A stretch of 64,000 bases of DNA from Ophiostoma sp. CBS 140.51 (Eukaryota > Ascomycota > Sordariomycetes > Ophiostomatales > Ophiostomataceae). The stretch spans positions 62,001 to 126,000 of the forward strand of contig JANSLP010000024.1 of NCBI GenBank assembly GCA_029298735.1, written 5' to 3'. The stretch's first letter is position 1. Each line of letters opens with the position of its first letter. The notes under the pieces are model-generated. The model worked only from the letters and a program-made list of their open reading frames with translations, was not told the DNA's origin and did not search any database. Made by a program: the position numbers and the translations under genes. Positions 48,904-62,289 of the stretch are shown in pieces.

Positions 48904-51900
48904 GATGGGCAGCGGAGACAATAAATATAAAGCGAGTGTGTTGAGAAGGGCAGAATTGGATTAAAATAAATACAAGATAGTGCAAAATGTGTGCTAAATA
49001 ACAAGAAACAAAATGCCCCTTAGGAGTGAAGAAGTGAATCTGAAATGAGGAGGGAATGTGGAAGGGGGTTGCTCTCCTTATATACCGAATCAATTATCAT
49101 TATGGTGTGCCTTCTCTTGGCGACCATACATCTGATACGAGATGGGGGTCGGATGGTAAACCTAGAAAAAGGGGGGGATATGGTAAGAAGAGAGCAAGAC
49201 AAGAAAATGGAAGAGGAGGAGGAGTACTTTCGGGACTCTGCATGTTGCATATGCTTTATTGTATCACCCAGCCTCGCTTTTCTGCTGGCAGGGAATGTGT
49301 ACAGATTGAGGGCAAAAACATGCAGATGGGGCGTAGTCAAACATGTACTTCCGTAGCCATGGCACGGTTGTGCAAGTACTGTGGAAGGTGCACCACCCGA
49401 AACTATGTGGCATACTCTTTTCCCCTCTCAGTATTCGTTAAGAACCATGTACTGAGAAGAGAAAGAATTCGGATAAAACGCCACAAAGCGAGGGGCAGCA
49501 AAGAGGCTGCTTGGCTCTTGTGGTGCAAACAAAACAACACATACTGTCACACCCAGCCATTCACCTGTGATTTTCGCGTCTTGGTCCGTCTGTCAGGATC
49601 GAACGCGTTAATTGTCTTCTGTCAGACGTGGCAGGCTGGGGGAACAAAAGCTGTGCCATATCACTGCATCACGTACTCTAAGTGGTGTTGACTATGATCC
49701 TTTGTCCCAATGGGCGAAGATGTCTCCATTCACGCCCACAACAGTAAAGTACCCGACAAACAAATCGGACCACTACATGAACCAACACTGTGACGTAGAA
49801 GAAGAAGAAAGAAAAAAAGAATCTACTCGGCACTGAAAATAGGGCGGGCGTTGATACTGTGTGTCAATCGCTCCTTCGTTCGTTTGTTCCTGTCGTGAAA
49901 GTGACACAAACAAGTCTGCAGGAAGCATACAACAAAACCAGGCAGCGAAAGGAGTGGGTCATGACTTGAACATGTGTGTGTGGCAGAGGAGGGAACCAGA
50001 GACGGGAAGACTGGCGGAGGTGCTTTGTGTTGTCAGATGATGGAGGGTGGTGTTTGGCTGTCAATGATTGTTTCCCAAGAGGGATGAAAATGCGGATGCA
50101 GGTGCGTCAAGCATCGAGTGTCGTGCTGCGTCAAGTGCGCAGCTAAATTGATTTTATTTACTCCTCCGAAGGCAGGCAGTCGAGGCCGCCGTCGAAGTTG
50201 GGTTTCATTGCTGACGGGCCAGAACAACACGGACGAATAAGACAACGGCTGGATATCCGCCATTTGAGCCGCATTGTCGTGGCCTGGGGGGAAACCAAAC
50301 GAAAAGAAAAGACAGAACCAAAGAACGAAACGAACGAAACAGGGCGGACTGCAAGACAAGAAAAGCGATCGGCATGCGTCGCACAAGGGCGGAGAACTGC
50401 CGCCTCATGTCATTCTGTACGTTGTAGTTTTTCACAAGTATTTATTTTTGTTTCTATTTATCGATCTGAATTTCTTAAGATCACGGATTTTATCGAGAAT
50501 TAGCATTTCCGTTCTCTTCTTTGTGTTCAACTTGCCCATGCTGGATCTCGACACACGGGCTCAAGGAATACGGATGACAAGGCAGACTTCCCACGTTTCC
50601 CCACCCATGTCAGTGGTGGTGAGCCTTGAGGCTTTGAATTTCCCCTGATTTTTCAACACATCCAACGGTCGACGATCTATCTCATCTTCAAAGCCTCGTT
50701 TTCTTCAATTTTCATAAGATCTGCGCCTGAATCTGTATTTCAGATATGCGAATCTGTTCCCTGATTATGGTGCCATTGTCAGTATTGCCTTGTGACAAGA
50801 TAAAAGAAAAGATGACATCAGCTTGGGCAGGTCGTTCTTTTCACTCCATTTTGAAAACAGAGGAAATCAATTGCAGAGCTTATTCTTAAATTAATATTTC
50901 GTACAAAACACAAATATATTTGTCTAGAACATTTGATTAACCAGTTTATCTCTGTTTCCTTTTGTCAATTGCATCCAGTCAACAAATGCTGTTTCGGCCG
51001 CCATCTCGCGCCCTGAATGGACAATGCATCACAGAAAACTAGCGGTGTGTTAGGGGTGGCTCACACAAGGCAAGCTCCAAGGCAGGCGCCTGAAAGCCTG
51101 GATCTGGTTGTCTGGGTGCACACGAGCCAAACATCCCTCCTTCATCGTGTCTCTAGTGTCTTTCGTGTCCCTTGTGTGCCATCCAGAGATCGATGGCTGT
51201 TTTGGCAGACAGACATTCGAAAAAGAGGGACTGCATTGACGATAAAAAAGCTCCAGGCAGCAGAAGCGGGGGCGACAGTATTTCTCACTGTCGCAGCATC
51301 ATTCGCAGAAAATGAGACTGAACGAAAGCCGGGCTCTGCAACGAGAAGAAATGTGCAGAAAACTGCCGACTCCCATGAAAATGCAAAATACAACAGCAAC
51401 CGGCGGCACCGGAACTCAAAAAACAATCCCGTATGCAACCACTCTCAAATAAAGTGCACTTGTACTTGCAAAATGTACACTTTTGTTTTCTTGCAAGACG
51501 TTGGTTGTATCTCCTATTAGTTTATGCACTTTCTCAACACAAAAAGGCGGTTTTATTTTCTTGGTTTCGTATTATATTCGAATAGTGTCCTGCAGATGCA
51601 CGAATCGTATGCGATGTGATGTGCCAATCGGTCAGTGGCTGCAGATGAGGTAGTAGGAAGAAGAGGGGAAGCATTAGCAGTGTGTCTTTGAACGAATGAT
51701 GGACTGCATTCAATTCCTCGCTTCGGTATACAGCTGTTGGTTTTGTTGACACAGCGAAGCATAATCTGTCCTGATACGGACACAAGTCTCGTAATAGGCT
51801 GGGATACTACACAAAAAGTATCACAGCATTGAAGCATTTATCAACGGAAAAGAATTCTAGAAAACAAAGATAAAAAAAAAATCGGGTAGCGTAAAACAAG

Positions 51901-54536
51901 GCTCAAAGGGCCGGTCCGGGGTTACCACTTACCGTCAATCTAGAAAACAAAAGGGCAAGAATGGCCAAGATAGAAGAACCAGTGCCTTGTTTCTTGTTTT
52001 AAAGAGACCTGATGGTAATAGCTCAATTTTACTCGTCCTCACATCGGCTTCGTTTGCATCTTGGGGGCCAAATTCGCAACAACAGACACCAATACACATG
52101 GCCTGTACTCTGTATGGTCGCCTCATTTTTCTATCACGACTTTCCATTCGTCAATGGCTACCACCCTTGACGGGATTTCACATCCAGTTGGATGCTCCTT
52201 CTCGTGTATCCATGTTTGTCATTGTACATATTACAGCATTATTCTGTTAAAGTTGAAAGTAAACTTGATACGACTTTATATCTCCTATGTCGGCCCATCT
52301 TCCATATATCTTCTTCTCAAAATGCAAAACGCTATGTTGGTTTCAAAGAGGGCTACCCAAGTTCTAGAGTCTAGATGCTAATAATAAGAGAGAAGACAAG
52401 CCGATTCGGTTGGATCTTGGCATGGACTCGCACCACCTTGGCAAATCTCGTATCAGTCACAACTACGACATATGAACGAGACAATTCAAGACCATCGACG
52501 GATACTGGCATGTTGCAGCGGTTGGCTGCAGGCCCAAATGTGTGAATATACTCACAAACCGGGCTACAAAACATCAACACAGTATCCTTCAAGCGCGCTT
52601 TCTTGAAGAGTATTCTAATTATCTGTGGCACAGCATCAACTGCGTGCTCTTGTGACCGCCCGCCGCGGTCTCCGTTCTCCGTTTGACTGCTCCTCCGTCT
52701 CCACTGACGTTTAGATCCGATCATGAACTTTTTTGACGGCATACTGCATGCATACAACAGGCCATAATTGGTTGACTATGCCCCAGCCAGTGTAACACCG
52801 CATTTCAGAATGCAGCCGACGGTTGTGAGTATCGATAGTTTTGAAGAAGAGAGTTTGACGATAAACAGGGACAGAAAGCGATGCGTGAAGGATTCGCGGC
52901 CGCCAGCCGTTTTTTTGTGTCCGCATATCCTTGAAGACCAGTCACTCCACTTTGTGCCTTCGTGCCGAAGAGTCGATAGCAAACGGGATACTTCGTATTC
53001 CAAACTGGAGAGGATAGGACAATGACTCCCTTTGTGCCACCTCAAGGACCGGAACATTTACGAGGACGAGGAAGTGGAGACAAATATCTCGACCGGCGTG
53101 GTTCCCGTTTGTGGAGCAGACATGTGGTTCTCGACAGTCGTGTGTCAATTTCCTACAAGATATGGAAGGACCACGAGGCTTTGTTGCTCCAAACCATACG
53201 GTCTTCTCCCGTTTCGTGATGTTTGTTGATGCATTTCCCCGAAGTGTCGGTGTATCTGGACAACCGGTGACCGGTTGCATCTCGGCTATGTATGTGAAAA
53301 GTGACAAAAGATACACGGAACATGGGCAGACTCAATCACGAAAGCCGCGATAATCGAGGAAAGACTGCTGCTCGCATATCGGATATGTCGGATATAAATC
53401 TGCCACGTTCTTTATATATGACGTATCGTTTTATCTGACCTTGTTACATTCGTGATATCCCCAAATCCCATTGTTCACCTGGTTCCTCAATCAAGTTGAT
53501 GACTATCTCACCCAGTTGAACAAGCAGAATATGTAGCAGCTGATTTTAAAGACCATATATCAGCAATGATATAATACGGAAAAGTATCCGCCATCGCTCT
53601 TCAAGTACTCTCCCAAACGACTTGGATGTGTCTACATCTTCTCACCATGCTCAAAAATTGTGTTTGAACGTCATCTTGTTCCCAAGACCGAGTCTTCTCT
53701 TCTTCTGACTGGGCTAAAGCTCGAAGCGGAGGGACGAGCGATGCTAATTCATCGTGATTCTCTCTTAGTACCACTCCAGATGACACGGAGGGTATGGAGG
53801 AGTGCTGGTCAGTTTAAATTGCTTCACCAGCATAGAATACAAGAGCCGGGTACAGCCCTCAATAGCATGTTATATTCTTTTATAATTAAAATTTCCTTGA
53901 TGCTGTGTTCCAAACACATTTTCAAAACGAGTCTCGAGTCATGACGCCGTTGCCGTGATGGCTGCCGTCCTGCTCAGCAAGACGCATCTTTCTTTGGTTT
54001 CTCTTCATTCGGTGACCATGCTACAATGTCGTGTGCAAGCAGAAATATGCGGAATAATAGTAATGCGTGACATCTTATTGAAAGGTGACGATGCCAACAC
54101 GAGCCAATTGGGCCAAGGACATATTTCTGTCCCCTGAAAGAAGTTGAGTCGGCCCAGTCATGGCCATCATGCTTGATACAAGGACAAAGATGTGCCACGT
54201 TCACAATGCGTTTCTTGAATGACATAGGAAAGATGTTGGGAGCTTGACAACACGAGAAAGAAGAGTTGGAAAGGCGAGCCGAAGTGGTATGGGGACACAT
54301 GAAGAAGAATCAAAGAGTGATGCAGTTCACCATGTAGTGTATATCAAAAGAAGCCGTAAATTCAAAGCTGAGTCATTCCGTAGTATCAACAATACAGTAG
54401 AATAAAACTATCTAATAATCAAATATCCTCCATCAGACAACAGTCGTCCGTGTCCCATGTCCCAAGTCGCGCCATGCACCTTGTGCATTGTTATCCAAAG
54501 TACCGCCAATAGTACTGTGTCCCTGTATCCCGTATC

Positions 54537-54567
<31 letters not shown>

Positions 54568-54819
54568 TTGTTGAAATACAAATTCCCACGCCGTTAAGTA
54601 AACAAAAAGAAAAGATCCATCCCATATCATCCCACCAAATCTAACCAGATCAAACCAAATAAATCCTTTGTCGCCAATCAACTCCATTGGGTGTGCCCTT
54701 CGGGGCGTTCACCATGTGCTTTGTGTTTTGTTGTGTTTTGTATGACATGATTCTTCTGTGCCTGGACTGGCTCGAAGAACAATCAATCGTCAATGTCGAT
54801 TTCGGTGTCAGTATCAACC
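48904..54819. other. Gene-free 5.9-kb stretch
   Basis: No reading frame shows a recognisable domain. Codon composition is that of AT-rich spacer, with GC-richer islands (49450-49650, 50020-50420, 52620-53340). The left end is the promoter of the low-complexity gene. A CTG repeat lies at 54538-54573. Genes with many tiny exons or non-coding RNAs would escape this inspection. Confidence 0.6.
54538..54573. repeat. CTG/CAG microsatellite (nine CTG then three TTG)
   Basis: Nine CTG units (54538-54564) are followed by three TTG units. On the minus strand this gives a run of 12 Gln codons in a short frame with no other coding support, so it is treated as a non-coding microsatellite in the 3' flank of the next gene. 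Confidence 0.9.
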
Positions 54820-55182
54820 TCAACCAACAAAAGTCGGCTTCTTGGGGGATGGCCGCCGTGCCGCTGTCTTGATACCCTTCCAGTTGCGGTCCGGGTGTGT
54901 CTTGTTGAGGTTCTTGTAAATCTTTTTAATGTAGTTGCGGTGGTTGTCCGTCATGACGTTGCGGTGCCGGGGGCAGATCTCGCCGGGGTGGCATTCTTCG
55001 CGGAAAACATGCGTCTCGGCTTTGCAGGTGTGCCCGCGGGTCTTGATGTAGCGTTGGCAGAAGCTGTTGACGGTGTATGTTTTGCAGCGGCAGTCATAGA
55101 ATTTCTGTTCTTGTGTTAGGAGGGTGTTCAATGATAGACTTGACAGTGGATGAGGGTGACGCACTAAAGTGTATTCACACAT
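54820..55182 (-). CDS. Small cysteine-rich protein of unknown function with an 18-nt first exon
   Basis: The start at 55182 has an ideal context (GCCGCCACCATG). Exon 1 is only 18 nt (55182-55165, MCEYTL). A 60-nt intron (55164-55105) with GTGCGT donor, CTAAC branch site and CAG acceptor follows, then exon 2 is 55104-54820. The spliced protein is 100 residues, with the N-terminus MCEYTLKFYDCRCKTYTVN and more Cys in SFCQRY, GHTCKAE, REECHPGEICPRHRN. The C-terminus is basic (KKIYKNLNKTHPDRNWKG). There is no signal peptide, so this is not an obvious secreted effector. The Cys/His pattern could bind zinc. Unspliced, the frame would insert 20 low-complexity residues and separate the Cys motif. Confidence 0.7.
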   Translation of the reverse strand: MCEYTLVRHPHPLSSLSLNTLLTQEQKFYDCRCKTYTVNSFCQRYIKTRGHTCKAETHVFREECHPGEICPRHRNVMTDNHRNYIKKIYKNLNKTHPDRNWKGIKTAARRPSPKKPTFVG

Positions 55183-56223
55183 GGTGGCGGCTGTGCTGTG
55201 TGAGTGTAAATGGTGTGTGTTGTGTTGTATTATGTGAGTATCGATGTCTGGGCGATACGTATTATGGGCGATGTTGTGTTGTGCTGGATCGATATCGTGA
55301 GTGGACGTGTGGATGGTGAACCGGTGAGAGATAATAGGCGAAGACAGCAACGGGAACAGTTTGACGTTTGTTTATTTTTGTAGAAGGCGGAAAGGATGTT
55401 AAATGGTTGGCTCGAGGCGGAGAGTGGGAGTGTGGTTCTTCTTAAACGATCCGTCGAGGTGGGTATGAGCCGTGAACATCGACTTGGACTTGGTTGGGAC
55501 TTGAACCGGGCAGCGTGGACTACTTATGAGTCTTTGGTATTCTTTTCCTTCAATGACGAGTTACATACTTGTATATGTACCTGCGTTTTTATTTTCTTAT
55601 TCCCAATTCTTCTTCGGTCGTTCCTTGCCCTTGCCTCTTTTCCATACGTCTTCCGTAGCACGACTTATGCCCTTCTTCGTCTCTTCTAGCCCCAGCCGCC
55701 AGTCCCTCTCCCGTGGCAAAGGACGACCTCTTTGGTCGCCTTTCTGTCACTTTTCGGTGCTTTCCCACAAAGGATTAACACTTTCCCACGCTCTCGTCTC
55801 TCTGTCCCGGCATCCTTTTTGGCTCCTTTTTAGCCCATCGTTGACGCCACTTTGCGGAACCGTTCATTGGGATTTTTGCTTTCTTTTTTGCTCGCCATCA
55901 ATGTATTTAGTCATGTATTCCAACCAAAACCCAAGAGACGGGCAGGGGGAGGTGTGTGATGATTCCTTTCGAGGGAATGTACCGTGCACGGACAATGGGG
56001 AAGAGGGTGTGTGGGTGGTGGACTTGCAAGGGTGTTAGTAAAGTGTGAGTGGGGAAAGGGTAGCCAGGGATCTTGGAATTGGGTATTTTTCTGTCTTTTG
56101 GTTTTCAGGTGGAGGAGGGAGAGAACAGGGGGGCCTTCTTGGGGTTGGAAACATTTCCTGGGACCGGCACCCAGCGGAGAGGCTTGTTCGAGTGGCATTT
56201 TGCGTGGGAGAGGGTTGATCACA

Positions 56224-56255
56224 AAAGTGACAAAAGTGACAAAGTGACAAAGTGA
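56224..56255. repeat. Short AAAGTGAC tandem repeat
   Basis: The unit AAAGTGAC or AAAAGTGAC is repeated four times in succession. Confidence 0.7.
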
Positions 56256-59200
56256 GATACACAGTGAAAAGCCCGTCTTGGTTAACGAGGCCCGTACGAG
56301 AGGTGCGTATACCGAGTCATTGGGTGACGAGTCGAGCCTATGCTATTTACCCTCGGTTATCAAGACAAATCTGCATCTGATTTTAAAGTGATGTTGTCAG
56401 AAAATATAGAAAATATTCTGGATTTTTTGATATCATCTTATTTTTACAAAGCATGTATTGCACACATTTGTTTTGTCGCCTCTCTTTTCAGCTTTTTTTA
56501 CTTGCTCCTGTGTCACTGCAACCTTATTCGAAACTCGGGTCTGGTGAAGCAACGCGTGGGGGAAAAGACTGCATGATCCTGTACCTGGATTTTGTCCTCA
56601 GTTTTACAGTCAGATTCAACATGGCATTTGTCAAGCGAGGCGAACAAGCATGATCTGGCTTGCTACAGGGGCAGATACAGGGGCCTGCAGAAGAGAGGGT
56701 GGGGGACAACTCGAGGAAACAAATGTGTGTGTTCGTAGTGAGGGGAAGAGAGAGGGGGAGGAGGACATGGCTGGCAGTTCTTGCAGCAACTGCGCAGAAA
56801 AGTGTACATATATTGCGGTGATAACAAAATGGATGGTAAAAACATCGTGGTTTGTGATGGCAATTGGCAATCGGGGTGTCATCCTGACCCTGCTGTTTTT
56901 GTGGCACTTTTCTCTCTTCTTGTGCCCAAATTAAGGTACCCGGGTTTGCGGGTGCATGCCGTGGTCGCATGGTGCCTGGGTCCAACGAACCATCGAGGAC
57001 CCAAAGCTCCCAGGCGCTTGGTTTTGATCCGTCCTTTGAATGCGTATCTTCGTTTTCTACTTTTGGTCTCCTCCGACGTGGATAAAAAAACAGAGAGAAG
57101 AAAAGTAAGAACTCAAAAAGCAGATGGATAAAGAACAGCCTTGGGCGCTGGACAGTGAGAATGAGAGTGAGAGACTGTGGACTGTGGCTTGGCTTGTTAA
57201 CAGAAATAGTGGCAAGACTGTCATATTTTTGTTTGCTTTTTCCTGGCGCTGCGACTCTCCTCGCCTCTTTTGTCCCCTTTTGTCGCACTGTCCGGCTGCT
57301 CTCGATATTCTTAGGTGCAAATACTGAAGATCCTTTCTTGTTGTCATTTTTTCTCTCTATTCTCTGGTCACTTTTCTTTCTTATTGTCTCCTTTTACCTG
57401 CTTTGCTTGCTCTCGTCGATTTTTTCTCTCATGGCTGGTGAGAGTATTTATGAGTTGGCCAACATCGTATCGGGATTTACACTCGTGAACTAGTTACACC
57501 TTTGAATCCATATCCGCAACCGTAACAACGAAATCTCTTTATGAGAGTCCAAGAAACGATTCTTTTTTAAATCATTAAATCACTTTTTCTCTCGTTTCTC
57601 TTTTCTACTTCTCGGGCGTCATAGATCCAGCAACCCTTTTGAAAGTGCAGTTTTTTTTCACTCACAAAAAACTCACAAAGCAAATGCGACTCATCACATC
57701 CGCTAAAATAGCAACCCAAACCAGAGGCGTGGACCATCACTTTTTCGATAACACACAGTTTGAGGCCTGCAGGCCTTTTCTTTGCCTGCCCTGAAATACC
57801 AGACATCCCAAAACCCGTCGCGCTGGCGCAATTTCTTCCCTTTTTGGACATGGTCCCCTCGCACTCACACACTCTCTCTTTGCTCTTCGCGCCCTCTCTT
57901 TCATTCAGCTCTGCCTCTAGCCCCCATGTTTCCTTTTGTTTCTGCACTTTCCATAGTTTCTTTCGAAGTCGAGGTACGGAGGACTGTAGCCAAACGCTCA
58001 AACACATTCAAGGCCCTGTCCAGACTGTCCCTCTCGTTCGGGTCCATGTCTCACTTTTTGCGCAGGAGGTCCATTGGACATACATGGTGCACATTGAGCG
58101 ATTCAGCCTTGGACGCCTGTGCAGGGGTCCGGGACAAGAATACCAAGAATTCCAACAGGAGGGTAAACCGATACCGAGGATCTACTTGAATAAAAAGAGG
58201 GTGTTTGTACGGACTACGGAGAATGAACGTGTGAGAGGCCTCATTTCCACAAAGGTCGGACATTACTCGCCGCCTAGAAATGGGCTGTGGTGACAATGGT
58301 AATAAAGGCTGGCGGGGAGTGCACCTGCAGCGCAAATACTTCCCATAAGGCTTGCGAGGAGAGCATTTTACAGGCAAGGGATGCTATGTTCAGCTTCAGC
58401 CTGGTATTGATTCGTACTCGTACCTTTTTCCAGCTTGACGTGCTCGTGTATGAGGCAGGCAAGGTACGAAAGTAAATATGCCGAATTTAGGGAGAAAGCA
58501 AAGAATAGGCAAAGAAAAACATACGTACCTCGTAAGGCACAAGAGTGGGTAAATTAGCCGCCTTGTAATAAAAATGACCTTGGTAATTGATCAAAAATTC
58601 AATGTCAAAGTCTGACTCGTCATATCAGCATCAAAATCGAAAATCAAAATCAAAACAAACAAGTACAACGACATTAACAATGGCCCTCAAGCACCCCCAG
58701 CCGTACGCCGCTCTCACCAGAGCACATCTTCAAGCTTGCCTATGCTCTGGCCTTGCGTGGCCGCTTCCATCGTGACCTCGCCCGTCCGCATCGACCGCGT
58801 ATGGACAGCGACGCGCATGTTCTTGATGCGTGGACTGGTCAGCATGGGCGATGGCAACGGCAATACGGTGGGTGGCGCCAGAGATTCGATTGCGTGTCGA
58901 AGCGGAGTCGAAGGCCGAGGCCTTAAAGGCGAGAGCAAAGTAAAACTGCTGTTGCATTTTGTGTGTAATGTACGATATTTTCGGTGTATCAGTACTGTTG
59001 TATCATCGGAGTGTTGTATCATAAATTCTGTATTATTATTTTGTGGCTTCCTTTGCAGATAGAATAGACGTCAAAAACATGCAAATTGAGGGACCATGGA
59101 CCGGAGTTTTGAAACGTCAGCAAAATAGCATATTTTCTTACGTCTTTCCACGTCGTCAAACTTGTTTGTCTGCAAACTGCCTTTCTCCATTTGCTCTTAT

Positions 59201-60156
59201 TTCTCCGATGCACCTGTCCTAGATGCGAGGATGTGTTCCTGGAAAGAGATGTTGTCCGAGAGGAGAAAAAGACAAAAAAAAAAGAACAGAACCAACAGAC
59301 CAATACTTTCAGCACCAGAACTTCAGCTAGCCACACAGGGACGTGGGTCAGAATTGCGACGTCTCTGCTGTTCGGTTTTACACGCCCTCTCCATGTTTTT
59401 TTCACGGGCCTCTCCAGCGAAGCCATCTTTTGTCCTTTTTTCCATTTCGCCCTTTAGCGAGTGTCTCGCCTGCGGAGAACGTGCTGCACTCGAAAAGCGA
59501 AAAGAGCTGGGCCTTTTCTTTTTGCTTGTTTTTCGACTTATTTTCCTCGCTTCCCTCGCTCCCCTTCCCATTCGATTCCCACGATTGTCGACCCTCGACT
59601 TCCCTCGATCACCAGCGCCGACCAGGGGCCAGACCGATCGGGGCTCTGCCATTGGCGTGTCACTTGTCTCTTTTTTTTTGTTCTGTTTTGGTGACCCCTT
59701 TTGGGAGGCGACGATGCGACGTCGACGATAAGTGAGGGAGGGAGATGAGGCAAAATGACATTGCGGACTACAGTCGTCATCCAACAGCTGACAGGCACAC
59801 TCTTGTGTAAACAAAGCCGCGGCCCGAAAGGACCGGTTGCTGGCATATCTCATGGTGCGGCACGGGGCGCGAATGGAAAAGGAACCGGATTGACCTTTGA
59901 CAGGTTCGGCGGGATGCTGTGAAAGGAAAAGTTCGACTCCGTGAAAATTACTTGTTAATCAAAATGGAAGCGCCAGCCATTTGGGCGCTAGCAGGGACAT
60001 GCAGACATGAAAAAAGGTGGTGACGACGAACGGTGAAAGGACAAAGTTAAAATCCCATGATGGGGCTGGGACTTTTTACCATGTCATGGGCATTGTCTCT
60101 GGTTTCTTTGCCTTGGTTGGCGTTGGGACTTCTCTGTTCCGATTTGTTTTAGCGTT

Positions 60157-60195
60157 GTTTTGTCTGTTTTGTCTATTTTGTCTGTTTTGGTGGTA
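60157..60195. repeat. TGTCTGTTT-type 9-bp tandem repeat
   Basis: The unit TTTTGTCTG or TTTTGTCTA repeats about four times in a T-rich context, giving a spurious LFCLFCLFC frame. Confidence 0.7.
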
Positions 60196-61508
60196 TTTTG
60201 TGTATTATGTCGACAAAGTTCGTTGAAAGCAGGCCACTGAAAAAGAGGGGACAGCAGTGCGGGTGATCTGCCTTTTTCCTCTTGTCTGTCCCTTTCCCCC
60301 CTCCTCCCCTCCTCCTCAAACCCATGACACTGGTAACAGGGTGCGACAACGATACCATCTTTCTCTTACAAGTGGGTGTGGTGTTTCTTCGCTCTTCTCT
60401 TTTTAACCCAGTACATTGGGTCGAGTATTTATGATGTCGTCAGTCAAGGATGTAGAAATAACAAGCCAGAATAAACTAAACAAAAATTCCGTAACACAGA
60501 CAGGTGGAAATATTGTTGCAAGTACGACTTACAGAGTATGGATACACAAAAGAACTGACAGACGCCCGGATCAGCTCAGTGACACGATTGCCCCGGATCT
60601 CGCTTGTTCTCTTGTGCTACGGTGGCGTCCAGGAAACTCGATACAGGTAGCGGTGACATCTCCTTATATGGACCACGAACTCGTCATTCTGTATTACCTC
60701 GCATTTCATTCCTCTTGTCTCCCCCGCTCACAAGGTCCTTGCAGATGTCTGTAAAGCTGTTCGACACAGCCCAGAACTAAGGATACATCCCGACACTGTA
60801 GTCGACCCTCAACCTCGCCGTCTAGTGTGGAGAGTGTTAAAGTTGCCATGGGGTGCCAAACTTTCTCAGCTGGTGATCATCCACTGGCGCCCGAGTCTGA
60901 GGCCCACCTGCTCACTGTCCACGTCCAGCGGACCCAGACAAGACAGACGGGGTGATGAAGTTCTGTGGAAGACAAAAAGGCCACAAGGAAAGACAAGGAG
61001 AAACAATGAGAAATGGGACAGGGATGTATCGTGCGGATAAGACTGGCCAGTAAACGAGGCGGAGGTCGAATTGCGGTTGAATTTGCGGGGTGGCATTCTT
61101 TGAAAACGAGGAAAGGAGGGAAAGAGGAAAGTTGAATGTAAATCACCCTGAGGTATTTGTCAAAGGATCCCTGCTGTATCTGATTTCTTGGGTCTCTGTC
61201 TCGCCTGTCCTTTTGCGATCAGCGTCTATTGCGGAGAGTACCACACTGAAGAATAGGGTGATCACAGCGAGAAGAAAGTATTTAAAGTATTATTTCTGGG
61301 CCTGGTGTAAGTAGTACATACCCTTACAAAAGCAGAACGCCACAAGGAGGCGGAGATAACCCACAGTCAATTGTGTCAGACATGTGACAGCAGAGGCCCG
61401 ATGTATCTTGTATATTATGTATCAAGTATCTTGTAAATCAAAGTACTTTGTAACGGCTGCATTCAAGAATGTGTTTGTCTATACTCGTACGATATGCCTC
61501 CTATTGTC

Positions 61509-61557
61509 TGAGAAGCCGGAGAAGCCTGAAAAGTTTGAAAAGTCTGAGGCTGAAAAA
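61509..61557. repeat. GAGAAGCCT-type 9-bp degenerate tandem repeat
   Basis: About five degenerate copies of GAGAAGCCT/GAAAAGTTT follow each other, with differences mainly at purine transitions. The frame is open (EKPEKPEKFEKSE), but nothing around it supports a gene. Confidence 0.6.
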
Positions 61558-61820
61558 GTGCAGTCTGTAACTGCTCGCAAGATAATGTGTCCTCGCAAAG
61601 AGGCATTTATTCAGGAAGCGGTTTACATCCAGGGCTCATGCATGCTGTCTTGACCCAACTGATTGGACACAGCATCCCAAAAAGGTGTGAGATGGATCGA
61701 GGATCGATTCCCAGACTTCGGTGAGCAGACCACCCAAACTCGTCACATGGACGAGGAGGGGTGTACGTGGTGCATTTACTGGCTATGTACAAGACACTAC
61801 AAAAGGTAGGGGCGTTAGGA

Positions 61821-61829
61821 TACGGAGTA
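61821..61829. repeat. TACGGAGTA element
   Basis: One of three copies of the near-palindromic 9-mer TACGGAGTA/TACTCCGTA in spacers of this window; the others are at 9334-9342 and 39948-39956. Confidence 0.5.
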
Positions 61830-62289
61830 TACAGGAGCCATCTCGTTTTCCGTTCTCAAGCTCGTGTAACAAAATCGTACGGGCAACTCTCTCTCCACAA
61901 TCACAATCTCCAAACGCACAGCCTCGACTTGACAGATGCAGCAGAGGCAAATGTGCAATTACGTTCTACTGCCTTGGCCAATACGAGACAGTTTACACGT
62001 CCAATTTTGGTAGTCATCGCTCAGGACTTGCACTTCTTACGCGGTGCTCTGTTTGGAGTTTAAATTGGTTAATTATGAGCAACACGGAGTGCTTGGTGGT
62101 CGGTCAGTGTATCATTTTGTTCAAGTGACTGAACGTTCATGCTTCACATCAGCATCGTCGTCCTTTTTCAAAGGGAAGTTGCCATATTCGGCTGCTTATC
62201 ATTTTGTGAATCATCAATATTGGCGACGAAAAAAGTGAGGCTATCTATGGATGGATGCGCATAACTAACAAACTCCCACTTACGACGAG

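Larger units (their letters stand above)
55183..62289. other. Gene-free 7.1-kb stretch
   Basis: There is no supported gene. The sequence has strong T- and C-rich tracts, short tandem repeats (56224-56255, 60157-60195, 61509-61557), a TACGGAGTA element at 61821-61829 and a GC-rich island at 58680-58950 with two coding-looking minus-strand frames but no single intact one. The right end contains the 3' flank of the last gene. Confidence 0.6.

Noticed and set aside
50167..50217. Minus-strand peptide MKPNFDGGLDCLPSEE followed by a stop
   Set aside because: It looks like a protein terminus, but no upstream exon with convincing splice sites or homology could be joined to it.
54433..54687. Minus-strand frame with 12 consecutive Gln codons
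   Set aside because: The Gln run is a CTG microsatellite, and the surrounding codons show no coding character.
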